From: Deinococcus malanensis
GTDB lineage: Bacteria; Deinococcota; Deinococci; Deinococcales; Deinococcaceae
Reading direction: 5' to 3'
NCBI RefSeq assembly: GCF_014647655.1
Contig: NZ_BMPP01000011.1
Coordinates: forward strand, 87,577-151,576
DNA length: 64,000 nt
Shown: positions 62,479 through 64,000 of the stretch, piece by piece
Layout of the letters: each line of letters opens with the position of its first letter
Numbering within the stretch: position 1 is the first letter of the stretch
The notes under the pieces: generated by a model
Databases searched by the model: none
Told to the model about the DNA's origin: nothing
Seen by the model: the letters and a program-made list of their open reading frames with translations, nothing else
Translations under genes and position numbers: made by a program

Positions 62479-62700
62479 ATGGCAAAAGTGTGTGAAGTGT
62501 GCGGTAAGGGACCGATTGTCGTGAACTCGGTTATCCGCCGTGGTAAGGCCCGTGCAGCGGGCGGCGTCGGTCGCAAGGTTACTGGTGTTACGAAGCGTAG
62601 TCAGAAACCGAATCTGCAGCCTCTTACGGTCACCCGCGGCGGCGTCAGCCTCCGTCTGCGCGTGTGCAGCAAGTGCCGTAAAAGCGTCTCTGCGGCCTGA
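62479..62700 (+). CDS. rpmB: 50S ribosomal protein L28
   Basis: 73 residues from ATG 62479 (SD AAGGAG). [16 protein letters not shown] and the basic [14 protein letters not shown] block are typical; CEVC and CSKC form the zinc-ribbon variant (C+ form) of L28. The frame is open upstream but unlike L28. A convergent terminator follows. Confidence 0.97.
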   Translation: MAKVCEVCGKGPIVVNSVIRRGKARAAGGVGRKVTGVTKRSQKPNLQPLTVTRGGVSLRLRVCSKCRKSVSAA

Positions 62701-62713
62701 GCATCAACCGAAA

Positions 62714-62744
62714 AAGCACCCCGGTCTACGTGGCTGGGGTGCTT
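62714..62744. terminator. Bidirectional terminator rpmB / lspA
   Basis: 9-bp stem AAGCACCCC (62714-62722)/GGGGTGCTT (62736-62744) with A-tract before and TTG after, between convergent genes. Confidence 0.8.
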
Positions 62745-62761
62745 GTCGTTGAGCTGGTGCG

Positions 62762-63280
62762 TTAGCGGGTATGCGGATCGCGCCGGAAACTCGCCAGCAG
62801 CAGCAGCAAGGTGCCAAGAACCACGCACATATCAGCCAGATTGAAAATCGGAAAGTCTCCCTGTCCTAGCGCGCGGGTAATGGCGCTCAGGAACGGCGCA
62901 TGAATCATGTCTGTCACCTTGCCGAAGCGCAGGCCGTCAATGGCGTTTCCTATAGCTCCGGCAGCGATCAGGCTCAGCACCAGACTCAGAAAGCGCGTCT
63001 GGGGGCGAAGGGTGAGGTACACCAGAATGCCCAGCCCGACCAGCAAGCGCACAACAGCCAGAGGAACGGCACTGCCGCTGAACATGCTCCAGGCGGCGCC
63101 GGTGTTGAAGGTCAGGACCCAGTCCAGGATGCCGGGAATAACAGGAATGGCAGGAGCGCCCTGCTGGAGATTGCTCAGGGCCCAGGCCTTCAGCAGCTGG
63201 TCGCCCAGCAGCAGGCCTGCGGCCAGCACCAGGGGAAACCACACAGGCACGGAGCGGACACGTTCACGCAGGAGAGGCAC
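62762..63280 (-). CDS. lspA: Lipoprotein signal peptidase
   Basis: 172 residues from GTG 63280; TATACT (63288-63293 complement) ends 7 nt upstream (leaderless), which excludes the longer frame to 63406. Four membrane helices. Catalytic Asp pair in [19 protein letters not shown] and [22 protein letters not shown] and [11 protein letters not shown] are further family blocks. It cuts the signal of the lipoproteins listed here. Divergent from luxS. Confidence 0.95.
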   Translation of the reverse strand: MPLLRERVRSVPVWFPLVLAAGLLLGDQLLKAWALSNLQQGAPAIPVIPGILDWVLTFNTGAAWSMFSGSAVPLAVVRLLVGLGILVYLTLRPQTRFLSLVLSLIAAGAIGNAIDGLRFGKVTDMIHAPFLSAITRALGQGDFPIFNLADMCVVLGTLLLLLASFRRDPHTR

Positions 63281-63371
63281 GACGCGCAGTATAAGGAGCG
63301 TTTTGACTCTGACGCTTCCTGCCTGCACGTGGATTACCTTTGCTGACATCCGCACGCTAGAAAATAGGGCT

Positions 63372-63839
63372 ATGGCGAATGTTGAATCCTTCGATCTGGA
63401 CCACACCAGGGTGCAGGCCCCCTATGTGCGTCTGGCTGGCGTCAAGACCACTCCTCGTGGAGACAGCATCAGCAAGTACGACCTGCGGTTGCTGCAGCCC
63501 AACCAGGGCGCCATTGACCCGGCGGCCATTCATACCCTCGAACACCTGCTGGCGGGTTACCTGCGTGACCACCTGCAGGAAGTGGTCGATGTCTCTCCCA
63601 TGGGTTGCCGCACTGGCATGTATATGGCAGTCATAGGCACGCCCGACGAACAGGGAGTACTCCGGGCTTTCGAGGCCGCTTTGCAGGACACGGCCGCGCA
63701 TGACCGTCCTATACCGGGCGTCAGCGAACTCGAATGCGGCAACTTCCGGGACCATGATCTCCAGGCCGCACGTCAGCATGCGCGTCAGGCGCTCAGCCAG
63801 GGCCTGAAGATTCAGCAGACTGTTCTCCTGCAGAGGTAG
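63372..63839 (+). CDS. luxS: S-ribosylhomocysteine lyase
   Basis: 155 residues from ATG 63372. Iron/zinc site HTLEH (His54, His58, with Glu57 as base) and Cys122 in ECGNFRDH; Cys79 in MGCRTGMYM is the second catalytic residue. It turns S-ribosylhomocysteine into homocysteine and DPD, the AI-2 precursor; here mainly methyl-cycle detoxification may matter. No SD is clear; short leader likely. Strong terminator follows. Confidence 0.97.
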   Translation: MANVESFDLDHTRVQAPYVRLAGVKTTPRGDSISKYDLRLLQPNQGAIDPAAIHTLEHLLAGYLRDHLQEVVDVSPMGCRTGMYMAVIGTPDEQGVLRAFEAALQDTAAHDRPIPGVSELECGNFRDHDLQAARQHARQALSQGLKIQQTVLLQR

Positions 63840-63856
63840 GCGTTCATATCCCGCTG

Positions 63857-63885
63857 CTCCGGTCCCTGGTGGGACTGGAGTTTTT
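63857..63885 (+). terminator. Terminator of luxS
   Basis: 10-bp stem CTCCGGTCCC (63857-63866)/GGGACTGGAG (one G-U), TGGT loop, then TTTTT. Confidence 0.9.
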
Positions 63886-63926
63886 GTCTTCTCGCGAACC
63901 CCCAATTCCGGGCCAAGTGCAGGGAG

Positions 63927-63955
63927 TTGACAGAATGGTTGTAGGCCTGTATCTT
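63927..63955 (+). promoter_or_regulatory. Consensus promoter near the window end
   Basis: TTGACA (63927-63932), 17-nt spacer, TATCTT (63950-63955). Transcription would begin near 63962 and continue off the window. Confidence 0.7.
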
Positions 63956-63982
63956 TTCTGAGCCTCGGTTGAGGCGCGACGC

Positions 63983-64000
63983 ATGACAACGAGAGTGAAG
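63983..64000 (+). CDS. Possible start of a gene running off the window
   Basis: ATG 63983 after GAGGCG opens the frame MTTRVK, 28 nt after the -10 box of a strong promoter. Too short to identify; a structural RNA starting here is an alternative. Confidence 0.35.

Overview
The window reads as a piece of a high-GC Deinococcus chromosome. Pointers are the complete V/A-type (Thermus-like) ATPase operon, a poxvirus-type topoisomerase IB, a glutaminyl-tRNA synthetase with a YqeY-like tail, several DinB-fold proteins, and many genes whose start codon lies only 5-8 nt after a TANNNT -10 box, so that their mRNAs should be leaderless. No rRNA, CRISPR array, intact IS or prophage is seen.

Layout. 1-5.5 kb: end of a GGDEF protein, a secreted Gly/Thr-repeat protein, carB (-), a small outer-membrane barrel. 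6-13.2 kb: arginine/carbamoyl-phosphate cluster argG-dinB-GNAT-GNAT-argH-GNAT-GNAT-argA-carA. 13.7-23.3 kb: lipoproteins, ung, topoisomerase IB, DUF427, nucleotidyltransferase, pth, M42 peptidase, DUF4126, then glnK-amtB behind a consensus promoter. 23.6-32.3 kb: V-ATPase genes G-I-K-E-C-F-A-B-D. 32.3-40 kb: HD hydrolase, ROK glucokinase, thioesterase, FtsB-like protein, pyrimidine phosphorylase, CDGSH protein, WYL regulator, two DinB proteins, ACT protein. 40-50.5 kb: ftsH, TPR protein, trxC, glnS, a repressor-like promoter, an HtrA-type protease, a holin-like membrane protein divergent from an S24 (CI/LexA-like) regulator, a GGCT-fold protein. 50.5-54.4 kb: rpsO, tRNA-Leu(GAG), SRP RNA, beta-carbonic anhydrase, M29 aminopeptidase, tRNA-Pro(GGG). 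54.7-64 kb: REC-PAS-GGDEF protein, rhodanese, bicupin and DUF5602-like lipoproteins, an AT-rich island, thrC-thrB, GlsB-type protein, rpmB, lspA, luxS.

Metabolically, argG/argH/argA/carA/carB cover several steps of arginine synthesis and the carbamoyl-phosphate branch point; glnK-amtB senses and imports ammonium; glnS uses glutamine; the V-ATPase couples proton flow to ATP.

The most unusual items are: (i) a 174-bp element with perfect 14-bp inverted ends and a 5-bp target duplication (CTGAT) before trxC, a probable MITE; (ii) an S24 repressor with an intact Ser/Lys dyad and a possible Ala-Gly autocleavage site, divergent from a holin-like gene across two palindromes; (iii) a consensus promoter at 47.4 kb with an inverted repeat filling its spacer; (iv) a ROK kinase without its zinc cysteines and a LOV-like PAS without its photo-cysteine; (v) a Gly/Thr repeat apparently inserted in the middle of a small secreted domain.
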